64,000 bases of DNA from Gonatopus flavifemur (taxonomy: Eukaryota > Arthropoda > Insecta > Hymenoptera > Dryinidae), in assembly GCA_018340375.1 (NCBI GenBank), contig JAFFJZ010000001.1, forward strand, positions 46,926,001 through 46,990,000. The letters run 5' to 3'. This document shows, one piece after another, positions 25,901 to 40,900 of this stretch (position 1 is its first letter; each line of letters opens with the position of its first letter). Made by a program: the position numbers and the translations under genes. The notes beneath the pieces are model-generated. The model did not search any database, had not been told where the DNA came from, and saw nothing but the letters and a program-made list of their open reading frames with translations.

Positions 25901-28900
25901 ATCGACCGATTCGTCTCAAATTTTAGTATGTTATTCAGTGCACCAGTGACTATCGCAGAAACTAGAATAAAGTTTTCACGTTGAATACTTCTTATTTTTT
26001 TACATCCAAAATACATTCCAACGACGCACCATTTTGTCAATTTTTGAATGTATTTCTTATTCTAGTTCCTGCGATAACCACACACATGATGATTGAGAAT
26101 TTCTTTGGTTTTTTGTTTTCAAATAAGTGAAAGAGGTGAACCTTACAACACCAGCCGCCACTGAGAGAAAGGTACCTAGTTGGGATAACTAAATGTTAGT
26201 TACCGCAGCTAGATTTTTATTTACGCTAGCTAGACTCTAGTTGGGATGAATAAATGTCTAGCTGTCTGAAATATGAATAAAATGGTTTATTCACAGTGAC
26301 CAAATTCCCTAGCTGTTGAATATTTGAATAGACCCTTTCTCTCAGTTGCAGGTGAATTTTTGTAAGGACGGCAACTGCGGCGCCATTCTTAAACCAATTA
26401 AAAATCTTTTGTTCTTGGAGAGTAATAATTCTGCATACTTTTGAAGTAATTCAATATATCTGCCAAGTTCAAATATTATTGTTCATTATTTTCATTTTGA
26501 AAAAATCCTAAAAACTTGTCAAATTCACGAATGCTAGACCACTGAGTCCCCTTAGATAGAAATCTTCACAAAATATATTGTGAAATAATTTACATTATGG
26601 GACAAAAATAGATATTCCTCTCCTGATGTGAATTATTTGACAATGTATTTTGTAAAGATTTCCATCTGAAGGCTTGAAACGACGCGTTGTCATCCTACAC
26701 GGTACATTTCTCCATTTTCTTTTTTCCATGCAGTCACTGATTGTGCCATTGAAAGTATTTCTCATTAATTGCCTCATTGACGTTTCTCTGCCAAAATTAA
26801 GGATGATTGATATTAACGGTATCGATACTTCTGCATACAATACGTATTTAGTTTACATGAATTTTTATAAAATTTTTAATGCAATTTTATATATCTTTTA
26901 TACAACAGTATCGACACTGAAAATATCGAGCATCTCTTGCCAAAATCAGTTGATATTCGCTAATTTTGCAGTGCATATGCAAGATTTTATAGTGATCGAC
27001 TTCTCACTGCAATTAATGAGAATTCATTATTTCAAATTTAGGGAGTACGAATAGATAAGTTATTTGTAGATTCTCTTAAAAGATTTCTATTCAATAAATC
27101 AATTCATTTCAAAGAATGTAAATTGTCGTAATTTCGTGCTGCTTAATTATTTGAAGCGTAGATGAACATAGGAAGTAAAAATTCTCATCAATTTAGAATA
27201 TTCAAACATAAGAATAACGAGTGTTCAAAATGGTGTATCCAAAAGTAATTTTGCACGTAATTGAGGGTGATTCCTGCCGTATTTTTGCGTAGATATATTG
27301 TCACCAAAACGCAATTGCGATTGCTGTTACTTCAAATTTCATTGAAGGATGAAAAAAAATGTAACGGGTGATACTAATCCATTCTTCACGTATTCCAAAC
27401 TGTTCTTCATTCAGGAGTAGTATACAAATGAGGCAACTTTACCTGTTTGGCAAGGGATATCATATTAATCGTAGCTTTCACATTGTCGTTGACAGCGGTC
27501 TTCAAAGAAGCATTGAATTTGACATTTGCAGCCATATGAACGATTACAGAAACTTCTTCAGTTATGCGTTTATAATCCGATGCGGATAACGCCAATCCTT
27601 CTTTCGTGGTGTCGCTAGGAACAATAACGAGTTTTTTCAGTCTGTCGGGATGATTCTCGCGGACTCCTTTGAAAGCATCTTCTTGCTACGGAATAGAAAA
27701 GCCAAAACCAAATTTTGTATTAATCCAAATTCACATGTTTCGATGCATCGTACACTGTAAAAAATATTCGGGATTTTCCCATACCTGTGTGAAGGAAATT
27801 TCCTATACTTGTACGGGAAAAGCAAATTCCCATACACGTATAGAAATATTCACATTAAAATATAATCAAATTGCTGGTTTCAAAATGGGGATTTTTTACT
27901 GTAAATTCATACACTGAGAAAAAAATAAAAGTGCCATTAACCACCACGCGTAGTTGAAGAATTTATGAATAAATCAACGAATTTTTAGTTTAATTACTTG
28001 GAAATTGTAGACTCAACTACGCCACCTTTCATTGTCCCAAACATATCACTTGATTTTATGAACCAATGTGTGTCAACGTCAACAAATCACAGAAGACGTT
28101 TCACCCAAAATCTCACGTAGTTGAGTCAACCTCGCAGGCAATCAATGCTTCGTTATTCTGTGTCAAATGTATATGGATGCTTGACGGAAACTATTTTTCA
28201 TTGTCCCAATCATTCACGTAGTTGACTCAACAGAGTCGGCCAACCTGGGCAATGATTCAATGCAACCTCCAGAGTTGGTTGAACGTATTTAACCTCCTGT
28301 CGTAGTTGAGTCAACTACGTTTTCGTTCAGTTCACTAATCCTTTTTCTCAGTGTAGGATTTTTCCCCAAATTTACAGGAAATTTCTTATCCATGTATATG
28401 TTAACTACTTCACATACATGTATGTAAAATTTTCCATAGGAATTTTTTACTAACTAAATAAATCCTTCTCTTCGCGCTCCTTTCTTGCGAAAAAGGGTAC
28501 ATCATTTTTACAGTACTTGTATCCAGTGATACAATGCATTGCTGTACAAGTTTGTACATAAACGTGGAATATAAATGAAAATATTTGTATACACATTTCG
28601 AAAGAAAATGTTAATTGATGAATAATTAAACAAAGTATTCGTCGTGTATTTTGAACGTGAACTACGAGGAAATGGAAATATTCGTCAAGTTATCAGTGGA
28701 ATACGAAAAAATATTTATATCCACGAAGAATTCTGAACAGTAACATGACTTTGACAGGGACGTTGGTTCATGGCTAAAGTGAAGTTTCTTCTGAACATTC
28801 CATTTGATGGTACACCGACGAAATTCTTCAATAATTCATTATATGTGACCAACGGATTCATCCACGAGTTTTGTGATGAAATTAACATACCATCAATCTT

Positions 28901-31900
28901 TCTCTCTTTATGTAAACATATTCTAATGGTTTGAATAAACCAGTGACGTCTTTCATAGTTAAGGGGCCCTAGGCTCAGAATGCTTGAGGGCCCATGTAAG
29001 AGAATTTTTTTACTTATATATAGTAATATCTTTTTGGAAATTTTAATCAATTATGAATATATCAATATGTTCGCTTGGCTGTGCAATTCGAATATCCATA
29101 GCTCATGTTGCACTTCTTTTATTATAAAAAATTGTTTTCTTGTAGAATTAAAAGAAAATTATGGTTCAAGGAGTCGGGGGCCCCCATCAGCGTGGGGCCC
29201 TAGGGCCGAGCCTACAAAGCCTATGCAGAAAGACGGCACTGGAATAAACATATTAAACAGGATTATCGGAATTCAACATCAAGAGAAAATTTATATAATA
29301 TAAAATATATGTGTGTTTGGTTTTGATACTGGAAAATTTCATTCAATTTCTAGTGCATTTACTAAACTTGGACGGATTTTTTATTGCAAGATTTCAATGT
29401 TTGTACACGGAGAAAAACGTATGGGAAATGTGTAGCAGAGTTTACCATAATATATGGCAGTTTTGGGACACATGAGCATTTATGTGCACTCCTCCTTTAA
29501 TTATGGTAATCCATACCTTATATTGGTGAAAATAACTTTGCATCTGACACATATTACTATGAGTTTAAAAAAAATTACTACGAATTAAAGGAGAAATGTT
29601 CTTAATGCCCATGTGTCCCAAAACTACTGATATTATGGGGATCTCTGCTACAAATTTTTCTCCGTGTAGGAGAATTCTAGTTGATGTAAATGTACTGCAA
29701 TTTTCAGTTCGAGGTGCTTCTTAATGACTTCCAGTAAACATCTTTTGCAGTGCATACGTTAGCCCTCAAATTGGTACTCGTGTACAGAGTACACTATATA
29801 CTGAACTCTGAAATACAGACACTTCACGGTTGATATCAACGATTAATTCAACGCCATTTTATTTTCATCAGCTATTTACATGTCGAATTGACATTTCTAT
29901 CAAGAACATTAATTATACACTATTATTCTATATAATGACTGTTATTCCATACACGTTCGATGCGTCGACGAATGTTGTAATTGTTTCGTATCGCACTATT
30001 ATATTTGAAAATGATTACTTAACGTGTAAACGTTGTAGCATTTCCTAAGATCAAATGGTTGGTTGCTTTTTCAATGAAATTATGGACTGCGGGAATTGCA
30101 CCCATTCGTTATCGATGAAACCAGTGATAAGAAAAAATCTTTTCCTCAGTGGGAAATCTTCAGAGCAAAATTAATGATGAAATTTTATCTATCGACGTCT
30201 GTGATTGATCAAATCAATCCGTTTCCTTCTGATTTTATGGAATGAGGGAATGTAAATTGAATTTACAATTAGAATCGAAGATCTTCTTTGAAATTAACAC
30301 GGGCTATTATTGTAACAACCACTGTAATTGTAGTCAAGAAAGTTTCTTTTTCACGCAATAATAGAAGCAGCGATAACATTTGTAACAAATGTATATCCCC
30401 TTTTGAAGTGATTAAATTTTACTTTCAATAGAATTCATAGATTTTCACTGTACGCTGTTGAAATTTTCTCTTAATTTCATTTATTTTTCAAGCACATTTT
30501 TTAATTTACACCGAGAAAAAAAATTTGCGGGAACAATAAAATACTGAATTGATTTGAATAAACTTTCATTGACTCGATTGAATATTTATTCGATCAAACA
30601 AATATTTAATATGCTTTGAAATATTTCATCAATGGAAACAGTTATTTAATTGAGCCAATTAAAGTTTATCCAAATCAATTAAGTATTTTATGGTGACTAA
30701 ATATTTTAACTAAATATTTTATTGTTCCCGGAAATTTTTCCTCTCAATGTAATTTTCAATTCTTGATTGTCGAGTTGAAGATTAATTTTGACTTAAATGA
30801 ATTTCAAAGTTTTGTCATGCTATATCACATGTCAATGTATATTTTCGTGGATAACTTTCGCTCCCATTACATACACTGAAAAAAAGAATCTAATCATAGT
30901 TATCAAATCGATTTGGTTGGTTCAAACATAAGGGTGTAGTGAAAAACCGTTTTTCTTGAATATCGACCTCACACACAGAGAAAACATTTCATTAATTATT
31001 ACAGTGTACCACCGGATCAGGGCGCCATATCGGTCTTTTCGAGAAAAATTACTGTGTGATTGCATAGAAAGATACATTAGGCGCCCTAATCCAGTGGTAC
31101 ACTGTAATATTCAATGAAATATTTTCTCCATGCATTCACGGAATGGTTGTTAAATGTGCCCAAACTAACCCCAAAAAAATTTCAGCTCGATCGAACAAAC
31201 TGTAGGGGCCTCACCCCCCCCCCCCCCTCGAAGTTCGGAAAATCCAAAAAATGTGATCAATCCCTCTTTTTGCATCAATTTTCTTTTGTCATTTCGCCCT
31301 CTCTGGCCCAGAATGGTTGTAAAATGTGACTCGACTAACTCCACAAACATTTCAGCTCGACCGGACCAAGTGCAGGGGTCCCTCCGTCCCATTCGAAGTT
31401 CGGAAAATCAAAACAATGTCAACCTGTTATTTTGTAACTTTGATTTCTCTTATGGCTGCCTGAACCAGAGATTTGGTTGATATTGTTAAATATCTGTTTG
31501 TCACAATTAAATTTCTGATTCTAACAATTCTTAATGCATGGCGAACTTAAATTGAACTTTCTTACTTTTTAGATCTAATCCAACTCGATAATGCAAACAA
31601 ATTTTGTTCACCTTTAGTGTGCAATAAACTGGTCCAAATAAACCATTCTTTGTTATGTTTCATCTATACGGAAAAAATTGTATGGTTGTTTCAACGAACT
31701 TTATGGCTGTATTTGGCTCACCCCAAACTTATGACTGTCAGAACCAGAAATTTAATTGTGACAAACAGATAATTAACAATATCAACCAAATCTCTGGTTC
31801 AAGCAGCCATAAGTTTGAGCCAAATACAGCCATACGGTTGGTTGGAACAACCACACTACACCCTATCAAACATGTGACTGTTTTATTATGATCAAAATTC

Positions 31901-34900
31901 GGTAATCATTACCAGGATTCAGTTATACAAAGTTTGATAACTATGACTGAATGCTGATAATTACAGCTAAATGGTTTTGTCAGTTTCCAATTGAAAATTC
32001 AATGAAAAATTTTTTCTTCCATACCGACAAACCATTCGTATTTCTAATAAACTATAAATGTTTGATTTCTGTTAGATATTCTCGAATGCATTAAATATGC
32101 TATAGGATGATGACCAATGATTTTTCATATAACAGCAGGGTGACCAGCTGTCAGGGTAGTCTAACAATTAATTTTGTAACAATTTATGTTTCGCAAATTG
32201 CCGAAGTTCTGCACTGCTACGTAATTTACGATATTCTTATCTATCAAATACGCATCAATGCATTTTTTTCTCAATCGAGCAATGAAAATTATCACAGTAA
32301 AACCACAAATTTGTATGCGGTGTGAGTTTTTCTTTGAGCGCTACCGTTTTTTTTCGAATGAAGTACTTGAGGTCGTCGAGTTGGGGACTTCAAGAATCCT
32401 TGAATAATAAAAACAATATCGTGGTTTTCTCAAGTACCATGAAATGAATCAGTATTTCGTTCTCGTATAATGCATTGTTGTACTAGCGAATCAAATATTC
32501 CTAAGGTAGTAATTCTTTGTGTATACTATTCAAGCGGTATCCCGGATTCGAAGTGGAACGACCTCGAGAATGAGGAGCTCCTTTACCTTGGACCCATCTT
32601 TTCTCATGGAAAGTGGTAGTAAAGGAACTCTCGTTGATGCATCAATTTTATTTCATCATAATCGATTATTTATATACATACGTCTTGTACCGGCAATGCA
32701 TGTATTATGTATAAAAATTTATTTCCAATGGAATTCATTTTTCTATTTCATCATATACCTTCATTGAATCACAAACCTGTTCCCAGGTAGTTAGAATTTC
32801 AAAATATTCCGGAATGAAGGAGATGAAAAAATTCTATGGTGTTACACAGTAAAAATTCAAACTTAAAGTGATCCCGAATATCAGCTTAAAAATGCAGCCA
32901 AAAGTAGCGCCTATTCCAACTGAAAGTAAGCAATGAAAAACACTGAATTTCATTGCTTACTTTCAGTTGAAATAGGCGCTACTTTTGGCTGCATTTTTAA
33001 GCTGATATTCGGGATCACTTTAAGTTTTAATTTTTACTGTGTACAAGATTACCCGTTTCTCTATGCGGATTGTTCGATGAAATGGGTGATGAGTGAATTA
33101 ACCAATTGTTTTGTAAATTTCGACATCAAAATTGACCATTGGTTGGAGGGTGGCGCAACGTATCCCAAGATTGGGCGATCTTCGATACTAAGATGGCATA
33201 AGTGCACTGTGAAAAATGTTGGTAGTAATTTGACCAAATGTCAATGGCAACAAGATTTACCTATACAGTGTCAGGAAAATTACATGATACATATTATTGT
33301 AAAAATCACCAACGCCACACATCAGTGAATCCATACATCCACCCGAGGTAAATTTACACATACATGTTAACTGTAATTTTACCAGAATGCAAGTAATTTT
33401 ACATTGACATGTACATCTAATTCGATTCTGTCAGTCCTAAGTATTTGTGAAATTACCATTGAAGTCGGTAATTTTACATTGACATGTGGATATAATTCCA
33501 TTTTACCAGTATTTAGTACTTGTAAAATTACCATCATAGCGTTCATTTGAAATTACAGGTGACATACAGGGTAAAAAGACTGCCAAAATTTTAGTGGAAA
33601 TGCATTTTACATGAACAGGCTAGGTAAACTTGTTGCATGTAATTTTACCCATATTTTCTACAGTGTGTGGAATGATAATATCATTTTACGTTCCGCCAAG
33701 TCTCTTTTCTGACCAATACTGGTAAAACATTGGACCAAGTTTAGGCCAAGACTGGGGATCGTAGCCAAGATTGATCCTACCTATTGTTAATGCTTGGTGC
33801 ACCATTTATCTATTTTATCCAATCTATATTAGGTCGAGGATTGGCGATAGCTTGTCCTAGGCTCAAGTGAATGCCGAGACAATTATAGATTGACGAAACC
33901 AATTCATTGATATGTTGCTGAAGTTTGAATCGTTTATTGGAAAGAATTATTAATCGAATAATGAAATACTCAGACCCAACCCCAGTTAAAGACCCAAAAT
34001 CTGGCAGCGAATTTTTTGAACTATGTTTTCAATTTCAAGGAGTTAATTCAGGAAGATAAATAAAGATGAATTATCAGATTTTGTGAGTTTGAATTTTCGT
34101 TCCGTTGTTACGCTATAAAAAATAATTGTGGCATCTTCCCCCAAAGAATTGTGGCAGCTAAGCCTCTCCATAGATGGAGAATCTCTTACCATAAGTCGGT
34201 GAATTTTTCCTCCATTCGGAGAGGATTCAACACCCAAAGAACAAAATAATTTCCCACAGCGATAGAAAATCCTTTATTTTTAATGGAAAAACAATTCCCC
34301 CCACGATGAGGGGATAGAATTCACCCAACTGTGTGAAGAAAAACTTCCCACATTTTTTACAGTGTATACCCAGACAGCAAAGTGCTAGAAAAATTCGAAA
34401 CAACTTCCCAACAACACGCAGCAACTGTTGTTGGGAAGTTGCTGGGAGGTTGCGTCGCCAAATGCGCAGCAACATCCAGCACTGTCATGATGCTGCGAAG
34501 ATCTTTGGATACATAGAGCTATGACACCTGAGATCAAACGATGCCTCAACAACAAAACACAAAGTGGTGCACCAACACTGAAGCAACAGTTACACTGCAA
34601 CTTTTGCTATAAGGGTGAACGATTCAAATTTCCACAACATATATTGAGCACCAATCATGGCCTATCATTTTATCATGTTTTGATTAACATTGACTTCACA
34701 AAGATAGCCAGGATTTGAAAGTCAGCGTACATGGAAAAAAAACATTGTCATCATTACTTTCCAGTCTCGTTACCCTAACCATACACAATATGCTCAACGA
34801 AGAGAGGTTATAAACACACTGCATGCTATTCAACACAACGATATCTTCAGGTCAAAACGAAAGAACATATCGTGTCCACACGGTGAAGAGTTCGACTGAA

Positions 34901-37900
34901 TGTGGTTGCATCTTACTTGAAAACGTGACTGACAATCAGTCTTTTCCATTTTGTCGGCATTTGTTTTCCGCGCTGACTTTCATCAACACAGGGCTGGTTT
35001 TGGTTGCATCTTAAAATCAGCTGATTTTCAGGACCCTGGTAGAAATTTGTTTGGGCGTCCCATTTACCATCCAAGTACTAGATGAGACCCACGTGGGAGC
35101 AACTGGATAACACATTTCAACCAATTTGACTTTAGTACCCAAACATTTAGTTGGTTTATGTAGATTCTTCATGCGTCAACTGATCGTACAGTAGCATTGA
35201 TAGTCCATCAACATGGTCAGAGGAACAAAAGGAAGTCCCAACGTTTCAATTTGTCACTCGGGATTATTTTATGGAAATAAATTCAGAAGCAACGTTCTTA
35301 ACTGAGGATTGAATGTCAAAATTCTTTGTTACCTTATTCATAGGTGTGATTTTACAGAAAACACATGATTTCACATTTCTAATTACCAATTTGAACGACA
35401 TTCTAGCAATTCCCTAGGACTTCTAGATGGGCACAGGCTAGAAAGTGCGTTACAAAACTAGCTAGAAAACAACCTAACATCTGGCAAAACTAGCTGGAGC
35501 CCATCTAATTCCCAATCATAATTTCTACCAGGGTAAGTTTTACTTTTCACTGTGCATACCAATCCGATTCGTTATATCAAGGTGTATACCTTCGACGATA
35601 TTTTCGATGGTCATGATGACAATACTTTTTTTTCCGTGTGTATTCTATTAACAACGTTGGGGGGAGCAAGAAATTTTCATATGGGTTGCTTCACCGAAGT
35701 GAAGAACGGTGTTCCCTCGAATGAGATATCTTGAGGAGTCTCTTCACATCAGATTCATCTTGAACAGAATTAAAATTTTATTGTACAAAGTTTTGTTTCA
35801 ACTCTTCAAGCTCTGCGCCATGGTTTCGACGGGTGAAAATGTGTTTCTACCTTTTTGTCACAATGATTATATACACAATAATTACAAAGTTTTTTTGCTT
35901 GTGAGTAACTTTGTGGTTTTGTGAAGAGTATTTTTTTTCACTCTGTTTTCAATCGATAAATATATTTTTATACATTCTTGCATGAATTAGGCATTCGATT
36001 TTCGCACGTCTCACGATTGCAAATCTCAAGAGGAATTGGACAAAAACATTCTTCTTAACTGGAAAATAGTTTATGGAGTTCTTCTTGATTTTTTTCGTTA
36101 TTTTTTTCTCTCGACTAGATCTCATAGTCTCTTCTATCAAGTACCTAGATTGTTCGTTTCGTTTCAGTCTTTATTCTGATTTGAATAATGTTTTCCTCCT
36201 GCAATTCTATTCTTTCTAGATTGTTTGTCAAAATGAACTTTTTTCCTCCTTCTTTTGAAAGGATTTTCAAATTCTTGAAGACCTTAATTGGACAGGGAAT
36301 TGTGGGATGAATGAGATAGGTTTATCGATTTTTTAATCTCGATGTTTTCGATGCATTTGTAGTTTGAAAACATGCTTTCTTCAAACAATGTTTAATCTAT
36401 TATTCATGAACCACAAGATTTTAGATGTCTTCCAACCGTGCTGAAAACATTCCGAATCCATACTGTGCTACATGATACTGAGCGATATGAATGATCGACT
36501 GTGAATTTCATAAAAATAGGGACAATATTTCTACGATTGTAACAAATTATCATCTGCACCCCAAATATTCTGTACCAGACTGTTTTCAGGATTTTCATTA
36601 TTTTAAATTGAGGATATTTTTAAAATAAACCATCGAATAAGCAAGTGATCATTTTTGAAAAATTGAACTTGACTCATCTTAGAAGTCAGTCAAAATCAAT
36701 TACACAATGTATATAAGAACATATTCCAATCGAAAAGCACCTTACCAAAAGTTGTTGCATCCTTGCTTGCGGTTCCATTCCTTTCTTTTCTCTAATCAAG
36801 AGGAAAATGTTTCCAATATCCGGGCAGGTTTGTAATAATTTTATTATCAGAATTTTCCCTAAAAATCCGGTACCTCCCGTAATAAGGACGTTCCGATTTC
36901 GGAACCATTCTGGTATCGATGGAGTTATCTTCGAATCAACTTTGTCGTTTGTCTGAAATGCAAAAAAATTTTAGGTGAGACATGAAATGATAGTACATGA
37001 AAATTGATTTAATTTTGATTTATGGACAACCGAAATCGAACTTATAATTCAGTGATGTCGATCTTATGACAGGATCAACTTTTTTTTTAATAGAAAAAAT
37101 ATTCAGTTTCCATAGATTTCGATGGAATACCAATAGAAAGTCAATATATTGTATATTAAAAAAGGATTGATTATGTCAAAGATCGATACTATAGAATCTG
37201 TTTTTGACCGAGAAGATATTTCACCAACTACGCTGTGCTATAAAAACTGTCAAGTAGCGATTCATGATATTTCGCGATATCGATATTTTTTATAGAAATT
37301 TTGTCAAATCTATAACGAATCTTATAAAATATTGATAAAGATCAAATACCAATATTGTAAAATATCGTAAATCACTACTGTCAAGTTCTGATCACATTTA
37401 GAGATTGAAACTTCATATTAAAGATGATTTCTTGTACAATGATTTCCCATTTTTACATCGCCTGTACAACTGAAAGGAGTACACTGTCAAAAAAGTTATG
37501 AAGTTTCTTTCATAAACATTTTATTAAACAGAATTCAGAATAAAATATTGAATTCAATAATATAATTCTTAATACTAAGAATTTTATTCCTAATATTGAG
37601 AATTTCCTTCTTAATTTTAATAACATATTTGTGAAATTCAATAAATAATCATTACCTCTCAGTAAGAAATTGTGAAATTTCATCCCTCATATTAAATATA
37701 AGAATCAGTATTAAATGTAATATGAAAATATGATATTTCATAAAAAATCACGTAATAAATTCAAGAACTTTTCTAACAGTGTAATTTCCCATTTTTCAAA
37801 ATACCTGAACAGAATTTGAATATATTTTGTGTGCAGTTTTATATAAATCATGTACAAATTTATATAATTGCTACATAAATCAAGGTTTTCATGAATTAAA

Positions 37901-40900
37901 AGATAGTTATTTATCTCATCCAAATTGGAATTAATTGGCTTCCTCAAATATCTTTTCGAGTTGTATATTATTCTTCTACGATTAATTATTTCTTTTACGT
38001 TGTATTTTGAAAAATTACGAATTTTCAAATAAATAATTTTTCTGTTCAATAGAACAAATTTAAAAGTTCTTTGAAAAAGATGTAAAGAATTGGCCGAACA
38101 ATTAAAGAACAGACTGTTTCACATATCTATGAAAACATTTAAATTGTCATGAATTATTTTTCAATCCAAGTAGGTTGTAAAAGCAATGATGAATTTATAT
38201 TGCCATATTAGTGTACATACACCGCCGTAACTATTATGTATAATACTAATTAACGTGAAGAAATCTAGGTCAGTGAATTGTTAAACATCAGTCGAAAAGA
38301 TATAGGTGTATTCAATAACAACGGAGAATGAAAAAAATAGATCATCTATCGCACATCTCTGGTATTTGCTGTATTTTTACCTTTCACTTTCTTAGAGTAT
38401 CGATTATGAGGTTGAGAAATGTTTGAACTAAAAAAGGGAGAGAGGGAGAGAGTTTTTCAAATGGCCAAACGAAACAATGCTGATAGAATGGACTGCCTAC
38501 TAGGGATAGGCGATATTTTGACAGTATCGATATTTTTATAGAATTTGTATACAATTTGGATCTATATTTTATAGAATTCAATATAAACTCGCGAAATTTT
38601 CTATAAAAATATCGATACTGTCCAAATATCGCCTATCCCTACTGCCTACCGTATATGCATGGAATTATTAAATCCTCTTTCAATTCTAAACCAATTAATC
38701 GTGAATCTTCAGCTGTCGGTTGATCAATTCTATATGAATATTTATCAGTCATTTGTAATATTGAATTTGAATACGGTATACGTTAATTTTCACGTGTACT
38801 TTCACGTCATATTGAAATATCGTTAATGTTTTCTTTATTATCTTTGTATAAACTCATTCAAAGAAATATCTATGCGCTTGATTTATGGTTAAGGAGATTC
38901 ACCACTGAAAAAATACTTTTTTTGAAATACACTATTTTTCTCCTAGTGTGTAGTAGGCTAACAAAAAATACAAAAAATATGAAATGACCGGAAAATTGTC
39001 ACATACAGGCTACAGCAAATAAAAACTGTTCTTTTTCACGTTTCTCAGACCATATTTCAAAGTGATATATCTAAGAAACTATCCAACATATTACACTGCT
39101 CATGGTCTCATTTTGAAGATAATGATCTAATCTAGATATTCAGGTAGATTTATCATGGTAGCATTAGGGGTTTTCAAAAAATCATAAAGTAAACTTCGGA
39201 CTTTTTTTGAAAAAACATGCATATATATAAAATTATGTTTCTAAGCAACATATCCACCTAAAAATTTAATTCTACCTGAATATTTGGTAAAAGATCTACT
39301 GGATATGTGGTGAAAATATGAACTCTCTGTTTCAATTAGTTCTCAAGATATATCGATTTTTGTCTGAAAATTTGTCGAAATTCAAACTTTCGGAATACTG
39401 CTTTTGCAAGTAAACGTGTGTTTCTTTCATACTCAGGGTTAAGATATAGATCTTAGATAGAATAGGTCTTAGGGTACTATATTCTTGTTCAGTAGGTTCT
39501 AAATGACAAAATAAGAGAAAAAAATTTTTTTTTCTCAATTTCATGATTTTTCACTATTTTCAGTGGTGAATCCCCTTAACAATAATTGACCAATAAAATT
39601 CATCTTGTATTTTAACTTATCAAATTTCGTTCTACTGTTCAAAGTCTTCAACGAGTGATTGCATTGTTTTCTCCATGGCTTTTTTTGTCGCGCTGTGAAC
39701 TTTCAAATTACATTTTTGATTGAACACTTGATTGATACTGATTAGTTGTAATATGTATTATAACGATTAAAACAATAAGTATGCGATAATTCACCATAGC
39801 TTCTCGTCAGAATCTTTTATATAAATGACAATAAGGGAAATATTCTTGTTCAGGGCCTAACTTGAATATATGTCAAGGGCAATCACGTACCAACAAAACC
39901 GAGCCAAATTTCGCGCCAACTTTTTTCATAAATTATGCCTTCAACGGAAATTTTCAATGGATAATGATAAAATCCGCGACCAGCATCAGCCTCTAAAGTT
40001 AAATTTCAGTCCTTTTCTGATTTCCTGGCGAGTATAAGAGGATTTTAAAAGTAATAACGCCCAACTGTTGACAATTTTATGTAATTTTGTTTTGCAATAC
40101 TTGCAAACTGTGAAGAAACCTAAATTGATACTCAGAGTCCAATATCAGGTATGTACTTGATTGCTACCGATTTTAAATTCAATTTTATCAAGTAATTTAT
40201 GAACAAAGTTGGCGCAAAATTTTACCCGCTCTTCTTGATGCTTGAGTATCCTTGAAGCCCCGAAGACAATGTAACACATGAGAGATATAAGATCCTGATC
40301 AGGAAAACTAAACATGTTCCAATCAGAACCTGAACTTAGTAGAAATCACTTTGATCATTCTCTAGCTCATTACGAAGCTTTAATCAACTTAGTAAGACCT
40401 ACACAAGGATCTTTCAAGAACCAGGGTGATTTCTGCATGTCATGTGACAATCATGTGAAGAACTTCTATTCAGATGAGCCAAACATACCACCAAAGAGGA
40501 ATATCTTTTTCGCGTTCCTGCTGAAAAATCATATTTGCGAAGAGAAATTTTCTTAGTAGAAAAAGTTTTATCAGGTCCTGGTCAAAATACACACTAACGC
40601 AGAGTGTTGAAATCGCGTGGTCACTTTTCAAACGCTCAAACACGTTCAAAATATATTCATAACACGGATGAAATATTTCATTATAAAACCCTCAATCTGA
40701 GTTATCAACATATTTACACACTTTTGAGCGTTTAAAAAGTGCTTACATGATTTCAACCTTCTGAGTGCATTGAAAGTAGTGTTGCCGCGATCTACGAAAC
40801 CAGCTATCACGATCTTTAGATTCCAGCCTCGTACATTTTTCCATAGTAACAACTTTTCCATAGTCAACTTGTTTTGGGAATCCAAATTGAAATATAAGTT

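Larger units (their letters stand above)
25412..26552. repeat. Older inverted-repeat unit hosting two younger elements (FAR-A intron 3)
   Basis: Left arm about 25412-25434 plus 25696-25850, and right arm about 26385-26552, are complementary over roughly 150 bases (for example AAATTTGACAAGTTTT and ACTTCAAAAGTAT). The left arm is interrupted by the element at 25435-25695. The loop carries the element at 26159-26346. Confidence 0.7.

Noticed and set aside
32933..33328. 131-codon plus-strand frame
   Set aside because: Its first third is the arm of the hairpin element at 32843-33043. The remainder has no recognised domain.
24276..34237. Two short frames with the same start (MGVESS) at 24276 (+) and 34237 (-)
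   Set aside because: They are inverse copies of one repeat (24137-24340 and 34110-34367). The similarity is DNA-level repetition and the frames diverge quickly.
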